64,000 nt of DNA, taken from positions 310,001 through 374,000 of the forward strand of contig JACKHV010000004.1 of assembly GCA_020638835.1 (NCBI GenBank), in the 5' to 3' direction. Origin of the DNA: Planctomycetota bacterium. Its GTDB lineage: Bacteria; Planctomycetota; UBA1135; GCA-002686595. The position numbers were made by a program, and so were the translations under genes. Below are positions 1 through 8,995 of the stretch, one piece after another (positions within the stretch are counted from its first letter, which is position 1; each line of letters begins with the position of its first letter). The notes under the pieces are model-generated. The model saw only the letters and a program-made list of their open reading frames with translations, was not told where the DNA came from and made no database searches.

Positions 1-147
1 GCACAGCCGGGAAAGGCCCTTCGGAGGCTCCGATCCGAGGGGTGAGGCGCTATTATCCCGCCCTTCAGGGCAGGGTTCCAGCACAGCGCACTGCATTATT
101 AACAGTCTCCCCCGCCCGCCGCGCCCACCAGGCCCCCGGACGAGACC
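1..147. other. Intergenic leader of the first gene
   Basis: No gene is visible. A TATTAT hexamer at 51-56 could serve as a -10 box for the gene starting at 148, but no good -35 sits upstream of it. A short palindromic motif (GGAAAGGCCCTTCGG, 10-24) recurs elsewhere in the window. Confidence 0.4.
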
Positions 148-630
148 ATGACCGACAGCACCCCCAGCCCCATCGCCCAGGCCCTCGGCCGCATCCCCTG
201 CGGCCTCTACATCGTCAGCACCCGGCAGGACGGTGGGAACCTCGGCTTCGTCGGCTCCCTGCTGATCCAGACCGGCTTCGAGCCCCCCACCGTCTGCGTG
301 GCGATCGGCAAGGGCCGGGCGGCCCTCGAAGCCGTGCGGCAGTCCGGCGGCTTCGCCGTCTCGGTCCTCGACGCGGGCTCCCAGAAGCTGATGAGCCCCT
401 TCTTCAAGCCGGTCGCCCCGGGCGGCTCGCCCTTCGACGGCCTGGCGACCGTCGCGGCGCCCTCGGGCTGTCTGGTGCTGGAAGAATCCCTCGCCTGGTT
501 CGACTGCAAGCTCTCCGGCGAGCACGCGGTCGGCGACCACGTCGTGGTCTTCGGCGAGGTGACCGCCGGCGCACAGCTGCACGAGGGCGACCCCAGCGTG
601 CACCTGCGCAAGAACGGCCTCGGTTACTGA
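148..630 (+). CDS. Flavin reductase-like domain protein
   Basis: A 160-residue protein that looks like one flavin reductase-like split-barrel domain (FMN-binding fold) over most of its length. The opening resembles family members: a short helix, then G-L-Y-I-V-S-T, and later P-P-T-V-C-V-A-I-G-K. Such proteins either reduce free FMN with NAD(P)H or are flavoproteins with a partner oxygenase, and no partner is next to this gene. The ATG at 148 begins just before the conserved domain. The stop codon overlaps the convergent M48 protease gene by 7 bp, so the two are not an operon. The family call is fairly safe; the substrate is unknown. Confidence 0.75.
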   Translation: MTDSTPSPIAQALGRIPCGLYIVSTRQDGGNLGFVGSLLIQTGFEPPTVCVAIGKGRAALEAVRQSGGFAVSVLDAGSQKLMSPFFKPVAPGGSPFDGLATVAAPSGCLVLEESLAWFDCKLSGEHAVGDHVVVFGEVTAGAQLHEGDPSVHLRKNGLGY

Positions 631-2276
631 TCCGCCTCCGTCGGCGCGCGCAGGACCAAGCGCCGCCACTCAGGCGGCAGTGCGTCGCGCGCCGCGGGGT
701 CGAGCGCGCCCCGTGCGTCGTAGAGGATCGCGTCGAGCTCGGCGGCTTCCGCGTCGCCGAGCGCTTCGGCGGCCTCGAGCAACCAGCGCGCCTGCTCCGG
801 TCCGCGGCGCTCCGGCAGCACCTCGAAGGCGAGCTCGCGGATCACGCGCCCGCGCTCGGTGCGCGTCAGACCCGCTCCGTTCCCGAGGCGGCGCTCGGCG
901 AGTCCGAGGACGTCCTGCTCCGCGGGGCTCAGCTCGAGCTCGCGGGCGATCTCGACGGCGTCCGTGTAGCGACCCGTCCACAGCGCGAGGCGGTAGCGGT
1001 CCGTGCCGAAGTCGGCGAACTTGCCGACGAAGGAGCCGCCGAAGCCGAGCACGAAGAAGGCGACGATCGCGATCCGCGCGAGGCGCATGCGGCGGTCGAA
1101 GGCGCGGCGGAAGGGCGGCTCGGTCGTCGCGCGCTGCAGGAAGGCGTCGCGCGCGCTGGGCGCGAAGTGGCGCCAGCCCGCGACGTCGCGCAAGCGGCCG
1201 CCGAGTCGCAGCAGGGCGTCGCCGATCGCGCGCGGATCGCCGGTCAGCTCGCAGGCGAAAAGGTCCGCCTCGAGCTCGAAGCGGCGCGACAGCCAGCGGA
1301 ACGCGAACACGCCAGGGGCGAGCAGCCCGAGAACGGCGAGCTCGAAGGGCAACATCCACTCCGGCTGCCACTCGCGCGCGAGGAGGCTCAGCGCCCCGAA
1401 GCCGCCGAGCGCGAGCATCAGGAAGAGTGCCATGTGTCCGCGCTTCGCGTGGCCGATCTCGTGTGCGGATACGGCGGCGAGCTCGCGCGCGGGGAGGGAC
1501 TCGATCAGCGAGTCGGAGAAGAAGATGCGACGCGTGCGCGGCAAGACGCCGACGATCATCGCGTTCGCGACCGAGCGACCGGTGCGCCACAGCAGCACTT
1601 CCTTGCAGTGGAACTGCGCGCGCCGCGCGACGAACTCGACGAGCTCGCGCACGCCGCCTTCGGGCAGCGGCTCGGCGGCCCACGCGTGACGCAGGAGCAG
1701 CGGCACGGCGGCGGAGAGTCCGAGCAGCAACAGCAAGGAGTGCAAGCTCGCGTACAGCTCGACGACGTGCACGGACCACGCGACACGCGGCGCGAGCGCG
1801 AGCAGGCTGTCGGCGAGGATCAGCGCGAGGAAGGGCAGCGCCGCGCCGAAGAAGGCGCGCAGCTGGAAGCCGAGCCAACGCTGCGCTTGCGCGGATTCCG
1901 CGTGCGAGCGCGCGGCCGCGACGAGGCTCGTCACCGTGACGGCGACGAACGGCAGGAAGCGCAGCAGTTCCCACGGCGTCGGCCAACCCGGCGGCAGCTC
2001 CGACGGACCGCGCCACGCGTCGAGCGTCGCGCCCCAACCGAACAGGACGTCGGCGGCGAGCTGCGCGAGGACCGGTGAGCGACGGAGGCGGCTCAGCAGC
2101 CGGTTCGCGCGCGCGTAGTCCTGCGCGTGCACCGCGCGCCGCACGAGCGGCACGAACAGGAAGGGCGCGGGCACCAGCAACACCGCGAGCACGGGCTGCG
2201 GCGTCATCAGCGGACCGACTTGATCCGCAAGCGCGACGGCGAGCAGCGCGAGGAAGAGGTTCGCGAGGTGGCCCAC
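624..2276 (-). CDS. M48-family membrane metalloprotease (HtpX/Ste24-like)
   Basis: A 550-residue integral membrane protein with a zinc protease core. The H-E-I-G-H motif lies at residues 272-276 and the likely third ligand is E336 in an E-A-D motif, the standard M48 arrangement. Hydrophobic segments flank the site: several in the first 200 residues, two between the motifs and one near residue 400. The C-terminal 130 residues are a soluble helical region of the TPR-like kind. M48 enzymes cleave membrane or misfolded envelope proteins. The start is a GTG 6 bp after the dapF stop, so it is probably co-transcribed with dapF and rnhC. A specific substrate cannot be given. Confidence 0.85.
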   Translation of the reverse strand: MGHLANLFLALLAVALADQVGPLMTPQPVLAVLLVPAPFLFVPLVRRAVHAQDYARANRLLSRLRRSPVLAQLAADVLFGWGATLDAWRGPSELPPGWPTPWELLRFLPFVAVTVTSLVAAARSHAESAQAQRWLGFQLRAFFGAALPFLALILADSLLALAPRVAWSVHVVELYASLHSLLLLLGLSAAVPLLLRHAWAAEPLPEGGVRELVEFVARRAQFHCKEVLLWRTGRSVANAMIVGVLPRTRRIFFSDSLIESLPARELAAVSAHEIGHAKRGHMALFLMLALGGFGALSLLAREWQPEWMLPFELAVLGLLAPGVFAFRWLSRRFELEADLFACELTGDPRAIGDALLRLGGRLRDVAGWRHFAPSARDAFLQRATTEPPFRRAFDRRMRLARIAIVAFFVLGFGGSFVGKFADFGTDRYRLALWTGRYTDAVEIARELELSPAEQDVLGLAERRLGNGAGLTRTERGRVIRELAFEVLPERRGPEQARWLLEAAEALGDAEAAELDAILYDARGALDPAARDALPPEWRRLVLRAPTEADQ

Positions 2277-2282
2277 GCGGAG

Positions 2283-3104
2283 TCAGCTCCGCAGCGCCAG
2301 CTCGACGCGTCCCACGCACTTCACCGGACCGACGAGCTGCAAGCCCTGTTCCGGATCGCCTTCGACGACCAGCACGTCGCCGGGCAGGTGCAGTTCCAGC
2401 GGGAAGCTCGCGCGGCCGTGGCGCACGAGCGCCGTCGCCACGGCGCACGCTCCCGTCCCGCAAGCTTCGGTCTCGCCGACGCCGCGCTCGTGCACGCGCA
2501 CGTGCCACGCGTCGAGTCGTCGCGCCACGACGCTGACGTTCACACCCTTCGGATAGTCGGGGTGCCGTTCCACGACGCGCGCGAGGCGCTGCAGGTCGAG
2601 CGCGCCTTCGTCGTCGACCTCGAGCACGCAGTGCGGATTGCCGACCTCGACGAAGGTCGCGGGCAGCGCGTCGAGCGGCGGCGGGAGCGGCGAGGACAAG
2701 TCGCGCGCCACGGCCGGTCCCATGTCCGTCCGCACGCGCGCGGCGTCTCCGTCCTGCACGACGAAGCTCGTGCGCCGCGCGCCGGCGTCGGTCTCGATCG
2801 TGAACTCCTCTCGCTCGAGCTGCAGCTGCAGGTACCACGCGATCGAGCGCAGACCGTTTCCGCACGCCTCGGCGCGCGAGCCGTCGGCGTTGTAGATCGC
2901 CATGCGGCCGTCCGCGCCGTCTTCGCCGCGCGTCAGCACGAGCAAGCCGTCCGCGCACCAACCCGCGCGCAAGGCGTCGCGCACGCACGACTCGCGTGCG
3001 AGACGCGCCGGATCTGAGGGCGAGCCGAGCAGCCTTCCGTCGAAGAGCGCGAAGCGGTTGCCGGCGGCTTCGAAGAGCTGGAGTTCGAGCGTCTCGTCGG
3101 GCAT
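2283..3104 (-). CDS. dapF: Diaminopimelate epimerase DapF
   Basis: A 273-residue enzyme that interconverts LL- and meso-diaminopimelate by a two-base, cofactor-free mechanism in lysine and peptidoglycan precursor synthesis. Both catalytic cysteines are present in their usual settings: C81 in A-C-G-N-G and C215 in A-C-G-T-G-A. Length fits the family (about 270-285). ATG start. It sits between rnhC (6 bp upstream) and the M48 protease (6 bp downstream) in a tight leftward cluster. A functional DapF implies a meso-DAP route for lysine and/or cell wall, which matters because peptidoglycan in Planctomycetes was long disputed. Confidence 0.95.
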   Translation of the reverse strand: MPDETLELQLFEAAGNRFALFDGRLLGSPSDPARLARESCVRDALRAGWCADGLLVLTRGEDGADGRMAIYNADGSRAEACGNGLRSIAWYLQLQLEREEFTIETDAGARRTSFVVQDGDAARVRTDMGPAVARDLSSPLPPPLDALPATFVEVGNPHCVLEVDDEGALDLQRLARVVERHPDYPKGVNVSVVARRLDAWHVRVHERGVGETEACGTGACAVATALVRHGRASFPLELHLPGDVLVVEGDPEQGLQLVGPVKCVGRVELALRS

Positions 3105-3110
3105 CGGTCC

Positions 3111-4007
3111 CTACAGCTTGCGGCGGATCTTGTCCGTGTTCTTGAAGTGCATCTTCGCCACCTGCGGCAGCGCTTCGAAGCCGTGCAGCCGCGCGTACTC
3201 GACGCCCGCGTTGTCCGTGGGGAAGCCTGCGCCCTTGCGCAGTTTCACGGTCGCCTCCGACGAGAGCTCGTCGAGGCAGACGAGGAACTCAGCGCGCGCG
3301 ATGATGCTCGCCGCCGCGACGGCGAGGTTCTCCTCCGCGCGCGGCCGCTGTTCGATCTTCAGCTTCAGGTCGCCGAGCCGCCTCGCGAACAGATCCGTCT
3401 TCGCGAACTGGTCGATCAGCACGTTCATGCCCGGCGAGGCGAGCTCGCGGATCGCGGCGGCGTGCAGATCGGCGAGCAGCAGGTTGACGTTGCCGACCTT
3501 CGCGTAGACTTCGTTGTAGCGCGGCGGGTCGAGGCGCTGGATCGAGTACGGGAGCACCTTGCGCAGCGCTGCGCCGAGCTGCAACGCGCGGTCGTCGGTC
3601 AGCTTCTTCGAGTCGACCACGCCGGAGGACGAGAGCTTCTGCGACGCCTCGGGGTCGAGCCGCACCGCGCAGACGACGAGCGGCCCGAAGTAGTCGCCCT
3701 TCCCGCACTCGTCGCTACCGATCAAGGTCGTGGTCGGCACGCGTTCCACGGTCGGCTCCTTCGGCGCCTTGGCCTTCGACGCGACGGGCGTCCCGCCTTC
3801 GACGTAGCGGGCCACGAAGACGTCCGGATCCGCGCCCTGGATCACGAACTTGCCCGACTTGTAGAGCGTGGCGACGACGCCGCAGCCCCGCGCGCTGAAC
3901 AGCGCGTGAGGGACGGTGCGGAACTCGAAGTCCTCCGCGCCCAGGCGCTGCCGGATGGCGCTGCGCTCGGCGGGGGTGACCTTCAGGACGAGGGTGCGTT
4001 GCGACAT
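3111..4007 (-). CDS. rnhC: Ribonuclease HIII
   Basis: A 298-residue ribonuclease that degrades RNA in RNA-DNA hybrids. The N-terminal 90 residues match the TBP-like substrate-binding domain that separates HIII from HII (including a K-S-G-K-F-V-I-Q-G segment near 50-58). The catalytic domain follows with G-S-D-E-C-G-K-G-D-Y-F-G-P (acidic pair D99/E100), V-D-S-K-K-L near 131-136 and a further acidic residue at D199. ATG start. It is first in the leftward rnhC-dapF-M48 cluster and divergent from the Rieske gene with only 47 bp between. HIII is sporadically distributed and known in Chlamydiae, consistent with a PVC lineage. Confidence 0.93.
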   Translation of the reverse strand: MSQRTLVLKVTPAERSAIRQRLGAEDFEFRTVPHALFSARGCGVVATLYKSGKFVIQGADPDVFVARYVEGGTPVASKAKAPKEPTVERVPTTTLIGSDECGKGDYFGPLVVCAVRLDPEASQKLSSSGVVDSKKLTDDRALQLGAALRKVLPYSIQRLDPPRYNEVYAKVGNVNLLLADLHAAAIRELASPGMNVLIDQFAKTDLFARRLGDLKLKIEQRPRAEENLAVAAASIIARAEFLVCLDELSSEATVKLRKGAGFPTDNAGVEYARLHGFEALPQVAKMHFKNTDKIRRKL

Positions 4008-4054
4008 GGATCTCGTGCGCGGGGTACGTGCGCGACCTGCTACGTTAGCAGCCC

Positions 4055-4420
4055 GTGACGCAATCCCACGACACCGGACTGTTCTTGAAAGACCTCGACT
4101 CGGCGCGCCCGAGCGTCGTCGAGACGCCGTGGGGAACGCTCGCGATCTATCGCGTCCGGGACCGCTGGGTCGCGGCCGACGCGTGGTGCCCGCACATGCT
4201 CGGTCCGCTGCACCAGGGAACCCGCTGCGGCTCCGAGGTCACCTGCCCCTGGCACGCGTGGCGCTTCGACCTCTCGACCGGTCGGCGCACGGACGACCCG
4301 CGCGACCGGGACCCGGCCGACCGCGTCGTCGGTGACGACGCGTCGCGCATCACCGTCACCGCGACCCACGTCGACGCGGACGGGCGACTCTGGATCGAGC
4401 GCCCCGTCGCGACGCGCTGA
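4055..4420 (+). CDS. Rieske [2Fe-2S] ferredoxin-like protein
   Basis: A 121-residue soluble protein consisting of one Rieske domain. Cluster ligands are C45 and H47 (C-P-H-M-L-G) and C64 and H67 (C-P-W-H-A-W), with the spacing of nitrite reductase small subunit/dioxygenase ferredoxin types. It has no signal peptide or membrane anchor, so it is probably a cytoplasmic electron carrier or regulator. No oxygenase or reductase partner is adjacent. The start is GTG at 4055. An ATG further in would cut into the domain, so GTG is preferred. Confidence 0.88.
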   Translation: MTQSHDTGLFLKDLDSARPSVVETPWGTLAIYRVRDRWVAADAWCPHMLGPLHQGTRCGSEVTCPWHAWRFDLSTGRRTDDPRDRDPADRVVGDDASRITVTATHVDADGRLWIERPVATR

Positions 4421-4507
4421 GCGCCTTTCAGGACCCCGGCGTACCCAGATCGCGCCCTTCTCCGTATCCTCACGCGCCGAGACCCCAGGACCAGCGAAGG
4501 AATTCCC

Positions 4508-5869
<1,362 letters not shown>

Positions 5870-5888
5870 TCTTCGCGCGACGATTCAA

Positions 5889-5926
5889 AGAGCGGCGCGC
5901 CTCGGGGATCCGAAGCGCGCCGCTCT
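5889..5926. terminator. Bidirectional hairpin between convergent genes
   Basis: A perfect 12-bp stem (5889-5900 with 5915-5926) carries a further 4-bp TCGG/CCGA pairing inside the loop and is followed on the + strand by GCGTTT. It lies between the convergent CBS-type enzyme and HAD genes, so it probably ends both transcripts. Confidence 0.8.
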
Positions 5927-5945
5927 GCGTTTCCCTCCGCGCGCG

Positions 5946-6623
5946 TCAGTCGACGCCCAGTTCCGCGCAGAGCTCGTCGAGATCCTTCACCACGAGCGCG
6001 GGCGAAAGCCCCGCGCAGAGCGGGTCCGCCGTGCGCTTGACCCACGCGTCGCGCCAGCCGAGTTCTTCCGCCGGCGCGAGGTCGTGGTACGGCGAACAGG
6101 CGACGTGCAGCACCTGTTCCTTCGCGACGCGCAGGCGGCGCAGCGCTTCCTCGAAGTGATCGTGGCGCGGTTTGTAGGAGTGCAGTTCCTCGGCCGTGAC
6201 CAGCTCCTCGAACTCGACGCCGAGCGCCTCGACGCTGCGCTCGAGCACGGCGGTGCGCACGTTGGAGAGGATCGCGAGCCGGTAACGCGCGGCGAGGCGC
6301 GCGAGCGCGGCGGGTGCTTCCGGGAAGGGTTTCCAGCGGCTCATCGAGAGCGAGAACTCGCGCGCCTCTTCGTTCGTGACGCCCGCGTTCTGTTGCTCGG
6401 CGGCCTCGCGCAAGCTCTCACGCAGGACCTGGTCGTAGGACATGTAGCCGCGCTTGGTGAGCCGACGATCCACCGCGCCGCGGTCCGCGACGACGCGGTC
6501 GAGGTCGCAGCCTTGTAGGCTCGGCAAGGACGCGAGCGCGTCCCGCACGCCGCCGTCCCAGTCGATCAGCGTCCCGTAGCAGTCGAAGGTCAGGACCTCG
6601 ACACCGTCGAAGCGAGCGTTCAT
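5946..6623 (-). CDS. HAD-superfamily hydrolase (haloacid dehalogenase type II-like)
   Basis: A 225-residue HAD hydrolase. Motif I is F-D-C-Y-G-T-L with nucleophile D14. Motif II is I-L-S-N-V-R, motif III lysine is in S-Y-K-P, and motif IV is H-V-A-C-S-P-Y-H-D. This set is typical of 2-haloacid dehalogenase-like members, many of which are actually phosphatases. The ATG overlaps the stop of cstA by four bases (ATGA), so translation is probably coupled to the carbon-starvation transporter. A role in clearing a phosphorylated or halogenated acid linked to peptide/pyruvate uptake is only a guess. Confidence 0.85.
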   Translation of the reverse strand: MNARFDGVEVLTFDCYGTLIDWDGGVRDALASLPSLQGCDLDRVVADRGAVDRRLTKRGYMSYDQVLRESLREAAEQQNAGVTNEEAREFSLSMSRWKPFPEAPAALARLAARYRLAILSNVRTAVLERSVEALGVEFEELVTAEELHSYKPRHDHFEEALRRLRVAKEQVLHVACSPYHDLAPAEELGWRDAWVKRTADPLCAGLSPALVVKDLDELCAELGVD

Positions 6624-8329
6624 GCCGTCTTCCGTCCCATGGCCAAGCCGGTCTCCACGAGCACCGCGATGCCCAGCAGGAAGAGCACGGTGCCGACCCC
6701 GAACAGCAGCCCGTTCGGCTGCGAGCCCTCGAAGCCCGAGAGCGGGCAGAAGTCGCCGAGGTTGCGCGCCATCGCCGTCAGCGTCGTCGACATGACGAAG
6801 AGCGCCGGGATCCCGGTGTACCACACCGACTTTCCGCGCCGCTTCAAGTAGAGCGTCACCAGGCTCAGCGTCAGCGCGGCGAGCAGTTGGTTCGTCGTCC
6901 CGAAGAGCGCCCACAGCGCGAGTCCGGCGGGCTTGCCGTCGATCTCGAAGAACGCGAACAGGCCGATCACGGCACAAGCCGCGACGGACGCGACGTAGCG
7001 ATTGACGAGGAACGGCATGCGCAGGCGCGAGCCGATCTCCTCGATGTTGAAGCGCAGGAGGCGCGTCGCGGAGTCGAGCGTCGTCAGCGCGAAGGAGACG
7101 ACGACCATCGCGATCAGCGCCGCGGCGAGGTCGGCGGGGACGCCGAGGCTCGTGACGAAGCTCGTCGTGCCCTGGATGAACGCGTCGATCTTCTTCGGGA
7201 GCGCGCTGACGGCGTCCCAGCTCGAGTAGTGCGAGTGCCACAGGTCCTTCGACGCGATGCCCGCCGTGCACGCGAGCGTCGCGAGCAGTCCGAGCGTGCT
7301 CTCGCCGAGCATCGCGCCGTATCCGATCGGCCGCGCGTGCGTTTCGCGGTCCAGCTGCTTCGCGGTCGTCCCGGAGCTGACGAGGCCGTGGAAGCCCGAC
7401 GCCGCACCGCACGCGATGATGATGAAGACGAACGGCAACATCGGCGGCGCGCCTTCTGGGTGCGCGTTGACCGCCGGCGCCACGAACTCGTGGCCGCCCG
7501 CGAACAGCCCGAGGTAGGCGAGCCCGAGGCCGAGGTAGAGCAGCAACGCGTTCAAGAAGTCGCGCGACTGGAGCAACGCCCACACGGGCAACACGCTGGC
7601 TGCGAAGGCGTAGGCGAGCAGGATCCACGTCCACGTGTCGCTCGACGGCCAGTACTCGGGCGCGATCCCCAGCGTCGGGTAGCGCATGCCGAACCAGATG
7701 GTGAACAGCTCGATCGCGAAGCCGACGATCGCGACCGGCAGCAGCGCGACACCGCGCTTGTGCATCAGGATCCCTGCGACCATCGCGACGACCATCAGGG
7801 ACGCGGAGGGGAAGACGGCTTGGGGATAGCCTTCGTGCGTCTTGCCGGGGTCGAGGTAGAGCGAGAAGAGCTTCGAGATGACGAAGACGAACACGCCCAT
7901 CGCCAGCGCGATGCCGAAGAAGATGATCAGGTGGAACAGCAGGCCGGCGCGTCGTCCGACGAGGTCGCGCGTCACTTCCCCCACCGACATCCCGCGGCTG
8001 CGCACGGACAGCACCATCGCGCCGAAGTCGTGCACCGCGCCGATGAAGATCGCGCCGAAGACGACCCACAGGAGCGCCGGCACCCAGCCCCAGATGACCG
8101 CGACCGCCGGACCGAGCATCGGCGCGAGTCCCGTGATCGACGCGAAGTGGTGTCCGAAGAGCACCGCCGGTCGAGTCGGCACGTAGTCGACGTCGTCGCG
8201 TTGCGTGTGCGCGGGCGTCGCGGCGGCGTCGTCGAGCGCGAAGATGCGTTTGGCGAGGAAGCGGGAGTAGAACTGGTACGCCGCGAGGTAGAGCAGGAAG
8301 GCTCCTGCGGCGGCGAGGGCGGGGCTCAT
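6620..8329 (-). CDS. cstA: Carbon starvation protein CstA family transporter
   Basis: A 569-residue polytopic membrane protein with more than a dozen hydrophobic segments. The CstA signature region is clear: F-G-H-H-F-A-S-I-T-G-L-A-P-M-L-G-P near residues 55-72, then G-A-V-H-D-F-G-A-M. Family members import peptides or pyruvate under nutrient limitation. The ATG at 8329 (M-S-P-A-L) starts just before the first membrane helix; an in-frame ATG 45 bp upstream is possible but adds only basic residues. It overlaps the downstream HAD gene. Confidence 0.92.
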   Translation of the reverse strand: MSPALAAAGAFLLYLAAYQFYSRFLAKRIFALDDAAATPAHTQRDDVDYVPTRPAVLFGHHFASITGLAPMLGPAVAVIWGWVPALLWVVFGAIFIGAVHDFGAMVLSVRSRGMSVGEVTRDLVGRRAGLLFHLIIFFGIALAMGVFVFVISKLFSLYLDPGKTHEGYPQAVFPSASLMVVAMVAGILMHKRGVALLPVAIVGFAIELFTIWFGMRYPTLGIAPEYWPSSDTWTWILLAYAFAASVLPVWALLQSRDFLNALLLYLGLGLAYLGLFAGGHEFVAPAVNAHPEGAPPMLPFVFIIIACGAASGFHGLVSSGTTAKQLDRETHARPIGYGAMLGESTLGLLATLACTAGIASKDLWHSHYSSWDAVSALPKKIDAFIQGTTSFVTSLGVPADLAAALIAMVVVSFALTTLDSATRLLRFNIEEIGSRLRMPFLVNRYVASVAACAVIGLFAFFEIDGKPAGLALWALFGTTNQLLAALTLSLVTLYLKRRGKSVWYTGIPALFVMSTTLTAMARNLGDFCPLSGFEGSQPNGLLFGVGTVLFLLGIAVLVETGLAMGRKTA

Positions 8330-8549
8330 GGCGCCCGAAGCTACGTGCTGCGTGCGCCTCCGTCCACGCAGCACGGCCCGCGGGGATCACCCGCCGGCGA
8401 ATGAAGCGAGCCCCGACACTCGCGTGTCGAGGCTCACTCCACCGCGTCCGGCGATCGGCTCGACGACCGGTTGGATGACGATCGCTTGCCGGCTCGATGA
8501 CCGCGGCGCGGATCAGGGCTGCGGGAGGGAGAAGTCGGAGGGCTGCGGA

Positions 8550-8711
8550 TCAGAACGCCAGCCGGGTGCCGGGTCGGCGCTGGCGGCGGGATCGGCCGAG
8601 CTCGGGCTCTTGCATCAGCTCGAGGATGGTGCGGATCGCCTTGTGCAGGTCGGCGGTCTCGCTGGGGATCGGGTCGGTCAGTCGGAAGACGTCGTGTTGC
8701 TTGCGGGTCAT
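8550..8711 (-). CDS. Small hypothetical protein (53 aa)
   Basis: A 53-residue reading frame opening M-T-R-K-Q-H-D-V-F-R-L-T-D with a predicted helix in the middle (H-K-A-I-R-T-I-L-E-L-M) and a basic tail. A purine-rich stretch (GGAAAGAAGAG) precedes the ATG at 8711 at plausible ribosome-binding distance. I do not recognise it, and its reality rests on that site and on balanced amino-acid use compared with overlapping frames. It lies alone in a 666-bp gap. Confidence 0.4.
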   Translation of the reverse strand: MTRKQHDVFRLTDPIPSETADLHKAIRTILELMQEPELGRSRRQRRPGTRLAF

Positions 8712-8995
8712 GGGGTGCTCTTCTTTCCTGGGGTTTGGTCGGGTCCGGAGCATCGTGCGCCGGTGCCAAGGTCTTCGACCAGAATGCGAGATCCTTGAGC
8801 GCTGAATTCCGAAGGGCTTTTTCGGAAGTTCATCGGCAAGTGCGCCTTCTCTTCCGCCCCCCGGGAAGGCCCTTCGGACCCCCCCCCGCGCGCAGCTCCG
8901 CTACGGGCAGCGCGGGTGGAAAGGAAGGTCATCTCCGATTCGGGAGAGGCCGCGGCTTCGCCCCCGAATTCCGCGTCGAAGAGCAGGGCTCGCGC
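8712..8995. other. Intergenic region with hairpin and palindromic motif
   Basis: No gene is seen. A perfect 7-bp stem with a 7-nt loop lies at 8807-8827 (TTCCGAA/TTCGGAA). The motif CCGGGAAGGCCCTTCGG at 8861-8877 resembles sites at 7-24 and 39951-39965. A C-tract of nine follows. Confidence 0.4.

Noticed and set aside
42..2078. 678-residue plus-strand frame spanning the flavin reductase and M48 genes
   Set aside because: Overlaps two real genes with clear motifs (H-E-I-G-H on the minus strand); composition typical of shadow frames.
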